Assembly: GCA_021018995.1 (NCBI GenBank)
Contig: CM037587.1
Span: 86,673,251 to 86,737,250 of the forward strand
DNA: 64,000 nt
From: Chloranthus sessilifolius
Lineage: Eukaryota; Streptophyta; Magnoliopsida; Chloranthales; Chloranthaceae
Direction: 5' to 3'
In this document: positions 1-12,689 of the stretch, in pieces
Layout of the letters: each line of letters starts with the position of its first letter
Numbering within the stretch: the first letter of the stretch is position 1
Made by a program: the position numbers and the translations under genes
Notes under the pieces: model-generated
The model's input: only the letters and a program-made list of their open reading frames with translations
Database searches by the model: none
Told to the model about the DNA's origin: nothing

Positions 1-101
1 AGTTAGATTGAGATGAAGTTGAAGTATGATTTTTGACTACTCAAAGTATTTTCTTACCCTTTGACCTAGCTAAGTTTCACCTTGTTATCATTTCCATTCA
101 G

Positions 102-405
102 GTCTGATCAGTGGCATTAGATGATTGGTCTGAAGATGAAATTGATTCCATGATTGAGGTTGGTGGCAACTCTTTTGCAAATTCAATTTATGAAGCTTTT
201 ATTCCTGGAAGATTTTTGAAGTTCAAGTTATGAGGAACGCTTCAATTTCATCAGGTGATATATAGTTTTTGAGTGGAACTCTTTTTGACGTGTGTGTCTT
301 AGTGTGTGGTATCAGTGATAACCATTCACCATTGCACTTACATTAATACACATGTCTAAGTACGAGCTGCAGGAATTTTTGAGGAAGTATTTGAAAGATT
401 CATAA
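102..405 (+). pseudogene. ArfGAP (AGD12-type) exon fragments, broken
   Basis: The translation from about 111 reads ALDDWSEDEIDSMIEVGGN and continues NSIYEAFIP, matching the part of plant ArfGAP-C2 proteins (AGD11/12/13 type) that follows the zinc finger. A second piece at about 355-390 reads SKYELQEFL, the end of the same ArfGAP domain. In the family these proteins stimulate GTP hydrolysis by Arf GTPases at membranes. A splice-acceptor-like CAG precedes the first piece. A TGA at 105-107 replaces an expected Leu codon, the frame ends again after GRFLKFKL, and the Pro/Gly-Pro link between the pieces is lost. No zinc finger or C2 domain is visible here. It is a decayed or captured fragment; the family call is from recognised sequence, not a search. 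Confidence 0.7.
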
Positions 406-2774
406 ACTATCCATATAGAAATTATATATTTTCATGGGATAAGGTTTTAGAAACCTGATCTTTTAAACAGTAGTAAACTACCCACCCATTTCCCCAACAT
501 ATCTTTCCATCTTTTCCTTGTAAAATATTTTTTTTGGTTGTGAAATATATATTTCTAAAAATATTACTAAATTACTGAGTCGGAGCCAGCCAAGTTTATC
601 CGATTTTTTCAATTTAACTCGACCCAACTGACTTTCTTGTGGAGTCGAGTTTTCAAACCATGGAAAAATTTATCACTGCCAATTACCTCCCAAGCAAAGG
701 TATGATTATCCCCAATAGATGCATTTGGATAATCATCTACTAATTCATAGACCTCTGACACGACAGTTTTTGGCCTGTGTACTTAGGCTCTTCAAAGTTA
801 TCTGGTGTTTTCCTAAAGCATGCAATGATGTGGTTGCTGTCTGGGAGGACCTTTGTCATTCCCGATCAAAGGGTTCGATTCAAAGAAACAACTTTCAGTT
901 GGGTGATTACTTCCTACACCCAGCTAAGGGTTGGATTCATCATTTCCCAACGGAAAAGATGTCATATTGAATTGGCAAGTCCAGCTATCGGGGAAGCAAT
1001 GGTGTTCCTCCTTTCTATTACTACTGGTAGTTTTGTTTGAGCTTGTCAGATTTGGATTGAAGTCCTAATCTCCTCGCTTCATCTAGATGTACTTTTTCTA
1101 ATGTATTAATAAATCTTTTCTTAGTAATAAACTATCAGAGATTTGAGGAGGTCCTCTAATACTAAATGTAGCAAACCTAATACAAAAGCTAGAATTAACT
1201 ACAGTAGTTTGTACTTTTTAATCAATAAGAGGAGGTGCTCTAATATTGTTGTTTTCATTGTTCTTTCTAAAGGTCTAATGGGTAAGTTACTGCCTTATAT
1301 AGTGTACTTTGTTTTTCTTTCGAATCTCGACATCATTGTTGTGACTGGCTTTCTAATGCTTACTCAAGAAATGATTAAAAATCTCAGCATCAGTCTGTGC
1401 CAACATAGAGACGTATCGCCTCAGGGGTATCGCTGATACAAACTATGTTTCTGATACAATAGAAAAAAGGACATTGTTTTGTGTCGTCCGAAGCAAATAA
1501 ATATATTGTATCAGTAGGCTTCTGAAATGTCTTCTTATTAGGTGAAATTTTGATCTATGCTCTATACTCTTTTTAATGGTTTAATGGGTAAATTTCACTA
1601 GCCATAATTAATTCTGTATATAATTAAGTCACTTTCCTTCTATATATAGTTCTTTCTTTTGATATACAATTAAGGAAATATTTGCTAGTTGATTTGTTTA
1701 TAATTAAATTTCACTAGCTGATTTGCTAGTTGATTTGATAGGAAAAAATATTCATTAGTAAACAATAATACTCTAAATTGTGTGAACTATTTTGTTTGAA
1801 TATTGATTACTTTCGCAATTTCTCACATGAAATGAGCACCATATTTCTGAATTGAATATAAGGAACTCTTCCCACCAATCAAAACTCTAGTACAAAAGTG
1901 GAAACATGTTCAACTATCCCTGTTCTACCTCCTCAACATCAATCAATAGATATTCAACTTGAGTAATTATTTTACCTAGCTGTCAACTATATAACATAAT
2001 GGTGAATAACATATAAATTAAACTTTGAACCATTGGGAATTCTACTATTTGACTCATGGAAATTTCACTCAAGCAATCCTAGCGGAGGGATAAGATCCCA
2101 GCTTGGCTCTAGACTGGCTTGATCCAAACATTGAGAATTGTGGAGCTAAAGATTCCACAAATCTAGCAGCAGAGACCTGTTTCTACGTGAATATCTCCAT
2201 CAAGAAAAACAGTACAGAATTGACCTTCTTTCAAAGATGGATTCTTCCCACAAGTCCCTTAATGGAAGATTTATCCATATAGTCTACCATTTGATTTGTG
2301 GTGTGAAGCAGATCAAATTTGGGAGGTTGCAACATTGTACCGCAAAGAGATAATCTTCTAGTGGCACTTCTAGTTGAAGTTTGAGAATTTTTTTTCGCAC
2401 TCTGTGGTTTTTAGGGGCTCGGTTTTGATACAAAGAGTGCCTCATGTTCTGCCATTAGCTGTCCTTGAAGCTTCTTTTGATATTGCATTAATACGTAATA
2501 TATAATCATAATTTGTCCACACTTTCTATCTTCCACACTATTTTTAATATTTGAAATAATTCCAATTCATACTCGATGCCTCCTGTGTTCTTGCTCTTAT
2601 CTTCCACACTTTCTTTTATTCATAAATGTAAATATATGTAAAAGAAATAAAACAGCAACCAACAAACCTGAGCTTATACTGAGGAGCAAAGAGAAAGCAG
2701 ATCAAAAAGGAAGAATAACAAACTGAAAACAAAGCAACAAGAAAGCAAACAACACTCAAACCCAAACCTAAGCA
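406..2774. other. AT-rich intergenic stretch, no recognised gene
   Basis: I see no gene here. Open frames at 719-1040 and 1143-1436 are short, overlap in conflicting frames and have no recognised motif. A stretch at about 1420-1520 carries several copies of the word CTGATAC or its complement, like some plant miniature repeats. The ArfGAP pieces to the left and the GOGAT exons to the right are not connected by any visible coding sequence. Confidence 0.4.
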
Positions 2775-2789
2775 TTGTGGTGGGGGGGG

Positions 2790-3943
<1,154 letters not shown>

Positions 3944-4239
3944 TTGTCGCTTGTTCTAGATTTGTAGTCCGAATACCATCTTATTTTTGGTGCATTTTCC
4001 TATTGGGTTGCACATGCTTCACATTTACCCCCATGCAATCTTATTGGAACAGAGGTGTTCCTTTTGTTTATGAATTTATGTTCATGGGCAGATGTTGCTG
4101 AGTCTGCAAAGCACCTCAGGGTGTCTTTGTGTCTTTAACTGATGCATACCTTTGGCATTTGGGGAGGTCATATGAACTGAATTTTTGTTTTTCATAGTTA
4201 CTTGGTTTTATTTTTAATGATATCTGCTGCCTTAATTAC

Positions 4240-4551
4240 CACTACATCAAAATGATAAAAAAACGACTCTAATAATATAAAAAGAACCACTGTCGTCCAT
4301 TAATCGACTGCATAATCTTCGAAATTTTTAGGTTTTTTGGTTTTTTTTTTTGAAGTTAAAAAACATAGTGGGAATTTAAAAGTTAAAAAGGCAATATAAA
4401 AGGAACCACCATCGTCGATCTATTAATCAAAAGGTAAAAGGAACCACTTTCGTCATTTTCAACCCTATCCCCCTCCTTCTCTCTCTCTCTCTCTCTCTCT
4501 CTGCAAAACATGAAACCCTAATCAATTTTCTTCACTGATCCACATGGAGAA
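4240..4551 (+). repeat. CACTA 5' subterminal repeats and leader
   Basis: AACCACTG/AACGACTC-like repeats lie at 4260-4450. They are followed by a CT microsatellite (about 4477-4501) and a telo-box (GAAACCCTAATC, about 4510-4522). The same order occurs at 11769-12024 in the inner copy, with clear sequence similarity from TCATTTTCAACCCTA onward. This looks like an element promoter and leader. Telo-boxes are common near the start sites of plant genes. Confidence 0.55.
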
Positions 4552-4860
4552 ATGCTTCGGCTGCCGATTCATTTGTTTGTTGATGAATTTGAAGTGGGGC
4601 AGATGCTAGATCCAATGGAATTGAAGGAAGTTTTTGTGGATGGATTGGGGATTCAGATTGGGAGGAGTGGTAGAGGTGAGATCCTGCTTGGTTTATGGGT
4701 GAGTGGGCCGAGCAACAGCGATAAACATAATCCCTCATCTCTACCTGCTAATTGGAACTCGGGATCAACACTGGCGACGACAAGAAGCTTCAAGATGCAA
4801 GGATCTACACCTGCAATGGGATGGGCTGATGATGCAAACGAAGAAGGTATGGAAATCTAA
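4552..4860 (+). CDS. Hypothetical CACTA-borne ORF with conserved N-terminus
   Basis: This 102-codon frame starts MLRLPIHLFVDEFE. The inner CACTA copy has MLGLLIHLFVDEFE at the equivalent place (ATG at 12025), so both the ATG and about 14 residues are conserved between copies; after that the two diverge completely. The conserved piece may be a common element first exon, with different captured DNA fused behind it. The remainder (including GRGEILLGLWVSG) matches nothing I recognise. It could equally be non-coding leader that happens to stay open. Confidence 0.25.
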   Translation: MLRLPIHLFVDEFEVGQMLDPMELKEVFVDGLGIQIGRSGRGEILLGLWVSGPSNSDKHNPSSLPANWNSGSTLATTRSFKMQGSTPAMGWADDANEEGMEI

Positions 4861-4960
4861 ATCTTATATCTAAAGATCTAGGGGCATTTCTCGAGATTGT
4901 GATCCAATTTTTTCTTTTATTTGTGTAGAAATTGACTGGTATAAAGGGATTATCAGAGGA

Positions 4961-5091
4961 ACTATGATAAGCAATTTAGATCTGCAGCTGCCGTTGCCGT
5001 TACTTCGCTCATCGCCGCCTCTTCAATGGCGTTCGCCTCTTCCAGTGATAGCTACGCTCCCTTTTCTTCTTCTCGGAACGAGGTAATTTTC
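4961..5091 (+). pseudogene. Possible captured exon, Ala/Ser-rich
   Basis: A frame at about 4978-5083 reads AAAVAVTSLIAASSMAFASS and then a Ser-rich stretch ending SSSRNE, followed by GAGGTAATTT, a good splice donor. The composition is coding-like (GC-rich, organelle-presequence style) and unlike the AT-rich surroundings. I do not recognise the parent gene. The block lies within the outer CACTA element, so a captured exon is the simplest reading. Confidence 0.3.
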
Positions 5092-7199
5092 CTCTTTTCT
5101 TTTGCTGTATTGGGGGTTTAATTCGACGATATTGAAATTTCTATTTTTTCTCTGTGTTTTTATCCCATTGGAATGATTTTTAAATAAAATCTGATGTTTC
5201 CTACGATTTTTGTGGTAAAAAACACAGATTTGGATCCTTTATATTTCTTGCGACAATTTTTTTTGTTTCTGAATATTGGATTTCGGATTTGTTTTTTGTA
5301 GTATTTTATCGATTTTGTTTTTTTGGCTGTATTGGCGGTTAATTCGAATATCTCTTCGTTATCCATAGATATTTTCTAGTTTTGCATCTGAAGGAATTTG
5401 GTCTTGGATGATCATATGGTTTTCATAAGATTCGAAGGTTTTTTAAATGAAATCTTATCTTTTTACGGTTTTGGGTTTTCAGGGATTTGTCACTCTCAAC
5501 CCTAGACTAACATAGTCTAATTTCACCCCATCAGAGCTCATCTCATCCATCAAAACTCTAGAAAACAGCAAGCTTCACTTGGACTAAATAATGTAAAGTC
5601 CTAATTCAAGCTTCACTTGGACTAAATAATGTAAACTCTAGAAAACAGCAAGCTTCACTTCGAACCCATTTATGGTCACGAAAAAGAAATTAATTTAACC
5701 ATATTGGCTATCTAATCCAACTATGAAGGGCTAAATCAAATTGAAGGCTGACAGCTATTAGGCTTTGATCTAAAAGTCCCTTTTTGACAATCCTTAGGGG
5801 TACTCGGATTGATCACAGATATGGTAGTCACTGTCCTATCACTTTATGTAGACTGCAGTTTTACAAGTGATAAAAGAGGAGTTGCTGTTAAAAAGATAGC
5901 AACAGTGTTGATACGGAATCTAGGACTTATTGATTCTAGAAATAAATGACTCATATTTGAAAATGGATCCAAGGTAGGCATTCTCCTCATACCTATGCAT
6001 CTATTTAACATGCTCCCATTGTACCCTTTCCTTTTAATGTTTATATCCTATCGACATGAATGGATGTGATGAAACTAGTCATATCTAAAATCTTAATTGC
6101 TCCACCTTATAGGCACCTTTTGCATATACAGGAAAGGATGTATTGCTGATGGGCATTGGTTAGTGTTTTCCTTTTGTTAAAGAATTTGTAGAATAGGAAA
6201 ACTCAGGGCTAGCTTATAATCTCACGTTGCCTTGCCAGAAGCTATGACGGGCTCTTATGAGCAAGTCTCTCAGGGGCCAGGTCTAGGTCTTCTCTCATTA
6301 TATTTCTCAGGGAAAATTAGAGTGCTTGATCGAAGGTGCCAGGTCTCAAAATTGTGCATACGTTTTCTGGTTGGTGTTTTTTTATGTCCTTGCTGGTGGC
6401 ATGTTGAGATGCCTACCATAATATCCAAATCCATCTCCATACTGTTAGATGTAGGTCTTGAAATGACCATGTTTAGCATTGGTCAGTTCTTGAAGAGCCC
6501 ACCACTAAAACAAAGTTGAGGAATAGAAGCTTTCAACCGTTTAAAAAAGTATATTATATGACTAAACAGTTCTTTCAAAGAGTGGCTCATTTGGGTTGAG
6601 CTTTTTTTTTTTTCTTATCTTATCTATGTCTGTTTATTGTTAAATTGATGAAAATATGAGAAATAATACTATCTATGGTAATGGCGTGGCTTTAGGTGGA
6701 AAAACTTTTTTAGTGATGCTTTAGGTGTAACATTGAGGAACCATAGGGCTACCAGACGGCGGGGTTCGGCCGTGCAAGCAGGTGGGGGAATAATATATAT
6801 ATCTTTTAAAAGATCTACGCCGACGGCTGAAGCCTCAGTTTCTCTATGGCAACCAATATTGGTTACTGATTAGAGCAGTGATTTTCAGTTTCTCTAGGCT
6901 GGACCAAACAAGACTTAAGTGGTGTGCGTAGGGTCTCCATACATGTAGATAACTTCACCAAATATTTCCACTACTTAAAATAAAAGAAAGTAAAAATTCA
7001 TCCCCTGCATTATCATCTCACATCATAGAGATCTCCTAGCAGGTTGCAATTGGAAGCTGGTTAGTTGTAGATTTTTAATGGCATAATTGTATTTTAATCC
7101 TTTTAAATTTTATAACAGTAGTTAAAATTGTTCTCTTTTGACTTATAGTGTTAATTGATTAAAAAACTTTGATGCAAAAAAAATGTGTGCTTTTTATTT
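5092..7199. other. No recognised gene; short tandem duplication near 5570-5660
   Basis: This AT-rich DNA lies inside the outer CACTA element. A local duplication at about 5565-5655 repeats AAGCTTCACTTGGACTAAAT and, partly, CTAGAAAACAGCAAGCTTC. The open frame at 6232-6519 has no recognisable motif and an equally open antisense frame, so I do not call it a gene. Confidence 0.35.
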
Positions 7200-7480
7200 T
7201 ATATAACATGATATGTGTTTCATTTTAGAAATGGACTTATAAACTTGAGATCATGTCGTACCTATCACACGGTCAGATCTTGATTACACGTGGTACACAA
7301 CCCCAAAAGTGATTGTGATCATGAGCGTACCTAAGCGATCGTGATCATGGGCCTACCTATTAGATGGTCACTTTTGGATGTGTGTGTGCCACGTGAAATT
7401 AGCATATGAATGTCTGATATGTGTTCCATGATCTAAAACGATCTCCATCGTCTGATTTAAGGTAGTCTGTCAACAACAGT
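7200..7480. repeat. MITE-like dispersed unit
   Basis: It contains GATCATGGGCCTACC, a run about GATCTAAAACGATCTCCATCGTCTGATTT (given in parts: CGATCTCCATC and GTCTGATTTAAG) and repeated GTGATCATG words. The same vocabulary recurs several times in the alternating inverted units at 61750-62800, so this is another copy of that dispersed family. Confidence 0.4.
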
Positions 7481-7719
7481 TCTATGTGGTGAGAAACCAT
7501 CTGTTCTTCATAGATTTAACGGCTGCAAATAATCCTACCCTTTTTTTAATTTATAAAAGATGAGTTTGTTGCTGGGCGACACGTGTCACAAGAGATTAAA
7601 AGAAGAACGGAAGAGAGATGTGAAGGACGAAACGCATATCGAAACTAGTGGACAAGAGAGAGGCTGAGATCCGATCAGTTGCTACAATTTGATTGGCTGG
7701 TTGCTCTCGCAACACAGGA

Positions 7720-7930
7720 GAGAGCGATACGAATCGACTGATACATATCGGCCTATTTTAAAAAATAAAATAAAAATAGAAATATAGGTATTGGCCGATA
7801 CTGAACGGTATCGGCCGATACCGAGTTGGATACTCGATAGGTATCGATGGTGATTCGGATTGGTTTGCCAAAAAATCTATATGTATCACCGGTATGTATC
7901 GGTGTCGGCCGATATTTGATACCTTGATAA
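7720..7930. repeat. Palindromic TATCGGCCGATA repeat element
   Basis: The palindrome TATCGGCCGATA and close variants (TATTGGCCGATA, GTCGGCCGATAT) occur repeatedly with ATCGAT and GTATCGG words. The block starts near GATACGAATCG and ends near TATTTGATACC, followed by an ATA/ATT run (7926-7946). It resembles miniature elements found in many plant genomes. I see no clear target-site duplication. Confidence 0.4.
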
Positions 7931-7949
7931 TAATAATAATAATAATCAC

Positions 7950-8971
7950 TAGAGGGTTGACATTATTATTTTACTTGTTTATTTGGATATCTCCTAATTA
8001 AACCCTTTCCTATTTTCAGGTTCCCCGTTTGTTGCAGGTTATTAATAGAAGAAGGATTATAAAGCACCTAAGTCATAAAAATATACTTTCTCGGGATGCT
8101 TTCACATGTTAGTAAGTGCTCGTTTGAAGTTTCTTAAAATTTTCCAATCAACTTGCAATCCCATATAGCCATTTAACTGCAATTTCTAGATGGATGCGGT
8201 TAAAGGGCGTATCTAGTTGGTGGAACCTTTACATGAGGACTTGGTTGACTAAAACTGACCAAGAATGGCATGTTCCTAATAATCAAATTCATTCCGTCTA
8301 CATGAAAGTTTAGTTCATATAATTATTAGATTCACCTAACATCTCTAATTTGTTAGTCCTACCGGGCTTCTCGGCTTCTCCTGCTGATGCACTATACATA
8401 GGGGTTGGAAGTCATTATGTGCCATCTAGAAACTTGAATTCACTGAAGGAGGCCCTTCTTGGTTTCACCTTGTATTTCTCAAATCATTCTTCCATTCATG
8501 CATCTTCTCTATTCATTCTGAGAAAGTATTATTATGTGCTCTCCCTCTGTTTTGCTACAATTCTGTCAAATTCCCAAGACAACCATTTCGTTAGTGGCAA
8601 TGGTTGTCTAAGCATTTTTATAGACCAAATACTCATGTTGGCACAAATTAGACACTATAGATATGAAACTTAAGCATATATGCGTCAACACTATCTCCAA
8701 ATTCCCTATTTTGAGCATTTTATTTTTTATTGAATTTTTTTTCCTAATGAATGCTAACAGTAGTCCCATTACCGTACATGATATAACTACAACCTCTGGG
8801 TGCATTTTCCTCAAATCTTACAGAATTTGTAGAGTCCCTGTTTTTTCAATATTTGTTTATGTATAGTTCACTTGTGATATCTAATGCTTTTGTCCATGCC
8901 TATTGTGTCGTAGCCCATAATAATTCTTGTTCTCATATTTCCAGCAAATTGTGTAGGTCTTTTAGACACTA
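7950..8971. other. No recognised gene
   Basis: Ordinary AT-rich sequence inside the outer CACTA element. The open frames at 8350-8673 and 8663-8866 overlap one another and antisense frames, and show no motif. Confidence 0.35.
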
Positions 8972-9145
8972 ATATAGGACCATCGCTTGGTGAGATGGTA
9001 AAAGGCTTGGGCTGTCAAGTGTGAAAATGCTGGTTCGAGTTCGGAAAGCAAACACTTTGTGTGTAAAATGCCAAAGGTTAGGTCTGTATCCCATCCACCC
9101 ATCCCAGCACACATACATACGGGACTAGAACTGGTAATGACCCTT
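8972..9145 (+). mobile_element. tRNA-derived SINE, copy 1
   Basis: An A-box-like TGGTGAGATGGTAAAAGG at about 8989 and a B-box-like GGTTCGAGTTC at about 9031 form an internal RNA polymerase III promoter. The 3' part has CCCATCCACCCATCCCAGC and ends in a T run. The insertion is flanked by TTTAGACACTA at 8961-8971 and again at 9146-9156, an 11-bp target-site duplication. It shares its body with the SINE at 19846-20016. The organisation is like Au-type plant SINEs, but the family name is not established. Confidence 0.75.
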
Positions 9146-9156
9146 TTTAGACACTA

Positions 9157-10264
9157 GCCTATTAGGTAATTCCCATGATAAGTTCTTTTTTTTTTTTTTT
9201 ACTTCCCATGGGATGGTTAAAAAAAATCATGGGAGGTAAAAAAATCCAAATTTACAATGAGGTTGCTAATTTCTGTTTTTTCAGCCGTTTGGTAGAGGAG
9301 AAATCTTGAGTGTGATTATTCCCAGGAGGTTGTTAGTTATCTCCAAATGATGCTCTGCCATATTTACAACGTTGTAACAAAGTTGAATCAGATGATGTAA
9401 ATCATTTTTGATCCTAATCTTTCACAAAGTTGAATCAAATGATGCTTTGCCATTAAATTTATTTCTATGACTGTTAAATAAAGTGTCTTAGGTCTGGCTT
9501 GAAAGGCTAGCTTATTTGTAGGGCCTAAAAATACTAAGTCCAAGCCCAAACCCAGTTCAGATTCGGCCATATACTAAAATATCAAAACTTTAAGTTTAAA
9601 ACCCAGCCCAATTGGCTTGAGTTCATATCCAACAGCTAGAGGTCCGTACCCATGAGTAGGTATTAGGTGCTTGACCCGTGCACCATGGTGGTTCATCGAT
9701 CAATCTTCTTTTGCCAAGCTTAGGAGATGAACATATATTTTTTTGAACGAAATAGCATTACAAGTTAAAGAGCGTACTTTCATTGACTGGGTGAAGCAAA
9801 TCATACATTTGGACAAGACAAACGAGCCAATGGATCATCAAACAGAATGGTAGGAAAATTTAGAACTATTGAAATATGAGTAAAAAAATCAGTGAAAACT
9901 TGGTTGGGTTAGTGAAAGTAGCTTGGTGAGTATATTGAATAATAGCATCCACTGTCTGATTTTTTTATCATTTGGCATGTGAATCATTCTAATTCCATGA
10001 TGACTATCTAAGTTTCGTTTCTGACTTGGAGAGGTTAAACATTGAGTTTACTTCTTTTTTCTAAATTTACGTACGCATAGGATTCTATTACTTCTAAGAA
10101 GTGGTTTCCTACACATCTCTGTTTGAAATTCAAAATTATATGGATAGTACTTTTTATTCATACCCAGATATTCTTGTAAGGTCATGAGGTTTTTTGTTGA
10201 CTTGTTTGTTTTTTCCCCTTTTAATGGCCCTCTTTCAATATCTGAAGGCATATGTCCAATAGCT
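9157..10264. other. No recognised gene
   Basis: AT-rich sequence inside the outer CACTA element. The antisense frame at 9388-9570 falls in a GCCCAAGCCC-rich stretch (9530-9620), a type of simple-composition repeat also seen near 570-650 and 16560-16740. Nothing else is recognised. Confidence 0.3.
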
Positions 10265-10735
10265 AGAAAGTAGCAGGCTAAAGCTAACCCTGATGGAATC
10301 TAAATGGATCTGACGATCCGACCATCCAAAATTAAGCCTAAAGATCTAGGCGCACGATCAATCAAAAATAATAAATATATAAACTATAAATATGCACACC
10401 TTGAGCGTTAGCCATCGATGGTTGGTTGCCGATCTTCAACGATGTTCTCGCGTTCAATGTCTCCTAGCACAATGGGGATGCTCTCGCCAATAGGGAGGAT
10501 TGAATTACGTCGAGCTATCGTTGGGACCAGGCACCCCTTATATTTATAGCCAAAGAGTCCTATCCCATTAAGGACTGAAATTGCTAATTATAGTGTGATT
10601 AGAAATCACAATCATACCTTAACTGAAAGACACAATAAACAGTTGCCTATTCTCTTCAAACTCACCAGAATAGCAATTATACATCTTAAGGTTGATCTTA
10701 TACCATTCACCGGTCAACGGGTTTGACCATAGTGA
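10265..10735 (-). other. Possible promoter or small LTR on the minus strand
   Basis: Read on the minus strand, the block has a TATA-like CTATAAATATAAGG at about 10540 followed by a GC-richer leader. This is the arrangement of a pol II promoter or of a small LTR. I could not find matching TG...CA ends or a second copy, so the identity is open. Confidence 0.2.
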
Positions 10736-10766
10736 TGGCCACCAAAATAGAAACTTCTTACAAACC

Positions 10767-10952
10767 CAGCTACAGCAGGAGCTTCAACAAGCTCGCCAGC
10801 AGGTATAAATCTGATGTCTTTTTTGGTATTTGTTTGAATATATAAGTTGTAGCATTCAGATTGTAGTATATCTTTCATAACTCTTCGACTTTCTTTTGTA
10901 GGGCCTCTTCATATCGAGCTCTGGTGACCAATCTCATTCAATGAGTGGAAAT
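10767..10952 (+). pseudogene. TGA-type bZIP transcription factor fragment
   Basis: Two short exons and a short intron match TGA bZIP factors, which bind TGACG motifs and interact with NPR1. Exon one ends QLQQELQQARQQ at 10802 and is followed by GTATAAAT. Exon two (10902-10952) reads LFISSSGDQSHSMSGNG after a TTTGTAG acceptor and is followed by GTATAT. This is the junction between the leucine zipper and the DOG1 domain. Neither the bZIP basic region nor the rest of the DOG1 domain is nearby. Intron and splice signals are retained, so it was copied as genomic DNA. It lies in the outer CACTA element and is best read as a captured fragment. Confidence 0.8.
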
Positions 10953-11768
10953 GGTATATCTCCTACCTTTTTATGCATGCATTTCTTCCTTTTATCAGGT
11001 TTTGAAACTCTGAGTTAAGATTTGGGTCTAAGGCTATGTATGAGGATTAGAAATTTCAAATATGATTGTTTTCTTCCACAAATATGTGACATGAATATAC
11101 AGTCACAGTGAATGAATAAAATGTACACGAATGGAGTATCACCTTAGTTCCATTGTTATAGGCGATAATCTATGATTATGAAAATGATGAGCTGAATGAG
11201 TACTTACGACTTCATGGTAATTGTAAATTGTGCCTTTTGGTTATTTTCATGGTAATTGAAAATGATGAGCTGAATTGACTTTGGAAAAAACACACAAGAT
11301 ATTTCTTGTTGATACTAATTGAGGAAATGGAATTTGAATACGGAAATAACGATATAAATTTGTAATCCATGGGCAGAGCAGCCTGTTTACACTTCAAAAA
11401 AGCAGGGGAGCATATATAAAAGTACTAATTGGAGCAAATAGTTTTTGATATTTTGTTTCCAGGTCATCTATTATGTTTTAAATGCAATTTATTACTTAAC
11501 ATTAATCTTCAATTCCAAGCTATATACCCCCTTAGAATTGACTTTATAAAACGAAATTAATGTTGTCATAGAGAACTAAGGGCTCCAATCTCAAGATGGC
11601 CATGTGATTGCATCCACACTTTTGTGCTCACTAAAATTTCTAATTTCAATAGTTGGAAAGAAAAAACTTAACTTGATTTAATTATTTAAGTTAATGAAAG
11701 ATTATAGTACTTTTGAAATTTCTAATTTCAAAAGTTGTTATGGAGGTAATGTCTCAATCTTCTACACC
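10953..11768. other. No recognised gene
   Basis: AT-rich DNA between the bZIP fragment and the left end of the inner CACTA element. It ends with ACC at 11766-11768, the inner element's target site. The next exon of a TGA factor was looked for and is absent. Confidence 0.35.
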
Positions 11769-12024
11769 CACTACGTCAAAATGGGAGAAAAACCACTCTA
11801 AAGGTATGAAAAGAACCACTGTTTATATCACCGTGGGAGTAAAACCACTCTAGAGGTTCGAATTTGGCCCGACCCACGCAGCTGACCCACGCATCCCACG
11901 ATATAAATTTATATCACCTGGTTCTTATGTCATTTTCAACCCTAGCCCCCTCTCTCCTTCTCCTTCTCCCTCTCCGTAAAACATGAAACCCTAATCCATT
12001 TTCTCCACTGATCCGCGTGAAGAA

Positions 12025-12174
12025 ATGCTCGGGCTATTGATTCATTTATTTGTTGATGAATTTGAGGAGATGCGGATGCCAAATCGCAAACAACGAAACC
12101 CTCCGCATCACAAAATCTGCTTCTCAGCGAAGAAGGACGAGAAATCGCTTCGAACCTCTCCTCTCAGACTTTGA
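12025..12174 (+). CDS. Hypothetical short ORF sharing the CACTA N-terminal peptide
   Basis: The frame starts MLGLLIHLFVDEFE at the position equivalent to the outer element's ORF at 4552, continues with a basic stretch (NRKQRNPPHHK) and stops after about 49 codons. The shared start and diverging tail suggest a common first exon or leader fused to different captured DNA. A longer overlapping frame (12050-12325) has no recognised motif. Confidence 0.25.
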   Translation: MLGLLIHLFVDEFEEMRMPNRKQRNPPHHKICFSAKKDEKSLRTSPLRL

Positions 12175-12689
12175 TTCCATACAAATCCCTCAAAGATATC
12201 TGGTCTACATCTCCTCCACTCGACCTAATCTCCTCCACCTCTTCTCTTGCTCCGATTTCATTTTTTCTAGCCCTAAACCAAAAGAAAGCGTACTCCAATC
12301 AATTGGTTATCAATTTCTGCTATAAGCTGATGCTGGTGCAGCAACCACCCTATATTTAATTAGATTTGGTGCTCAATTTTGGTTGATCTGAAATCATGCT
12401 AGGAAATCCAAGGTGCACGCTTTACGTAGGGAAGTTTATAGATCTCTTTATTTTCTTTGCTAATTTAATTAGATTTGGTTGACATGTGGAAGTAATTAAT
12501 ACAATTAGGGTTTTTTTTTATTTGATTAGATCTGATTAAAGATATAGAAAGGTGAAAGTTAGGGTTTCAGATTTCTTCTTTCTTATATTATGCTTATTTT
12601 CTTTGTTTGTTTAATTGTATATGATGATAATTGAGTTTTTTGTTTCTTCCGATTTTTTTTTTTTAATTAAAAGTAATTGGAGCGGTGAA

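Noticed and set aside
6232..6519. Small gene of 95 codons
   Set aside because: No motif, no conservation evidence, an equally open antisense frame, and location in an AT-rich transposon interior.
8989..9045. tRNA gene
   Set aside because: A and B boxes are present but no cloverleaf or anticodon stem can be drawn; it is followed by a SINE body and target duplication.
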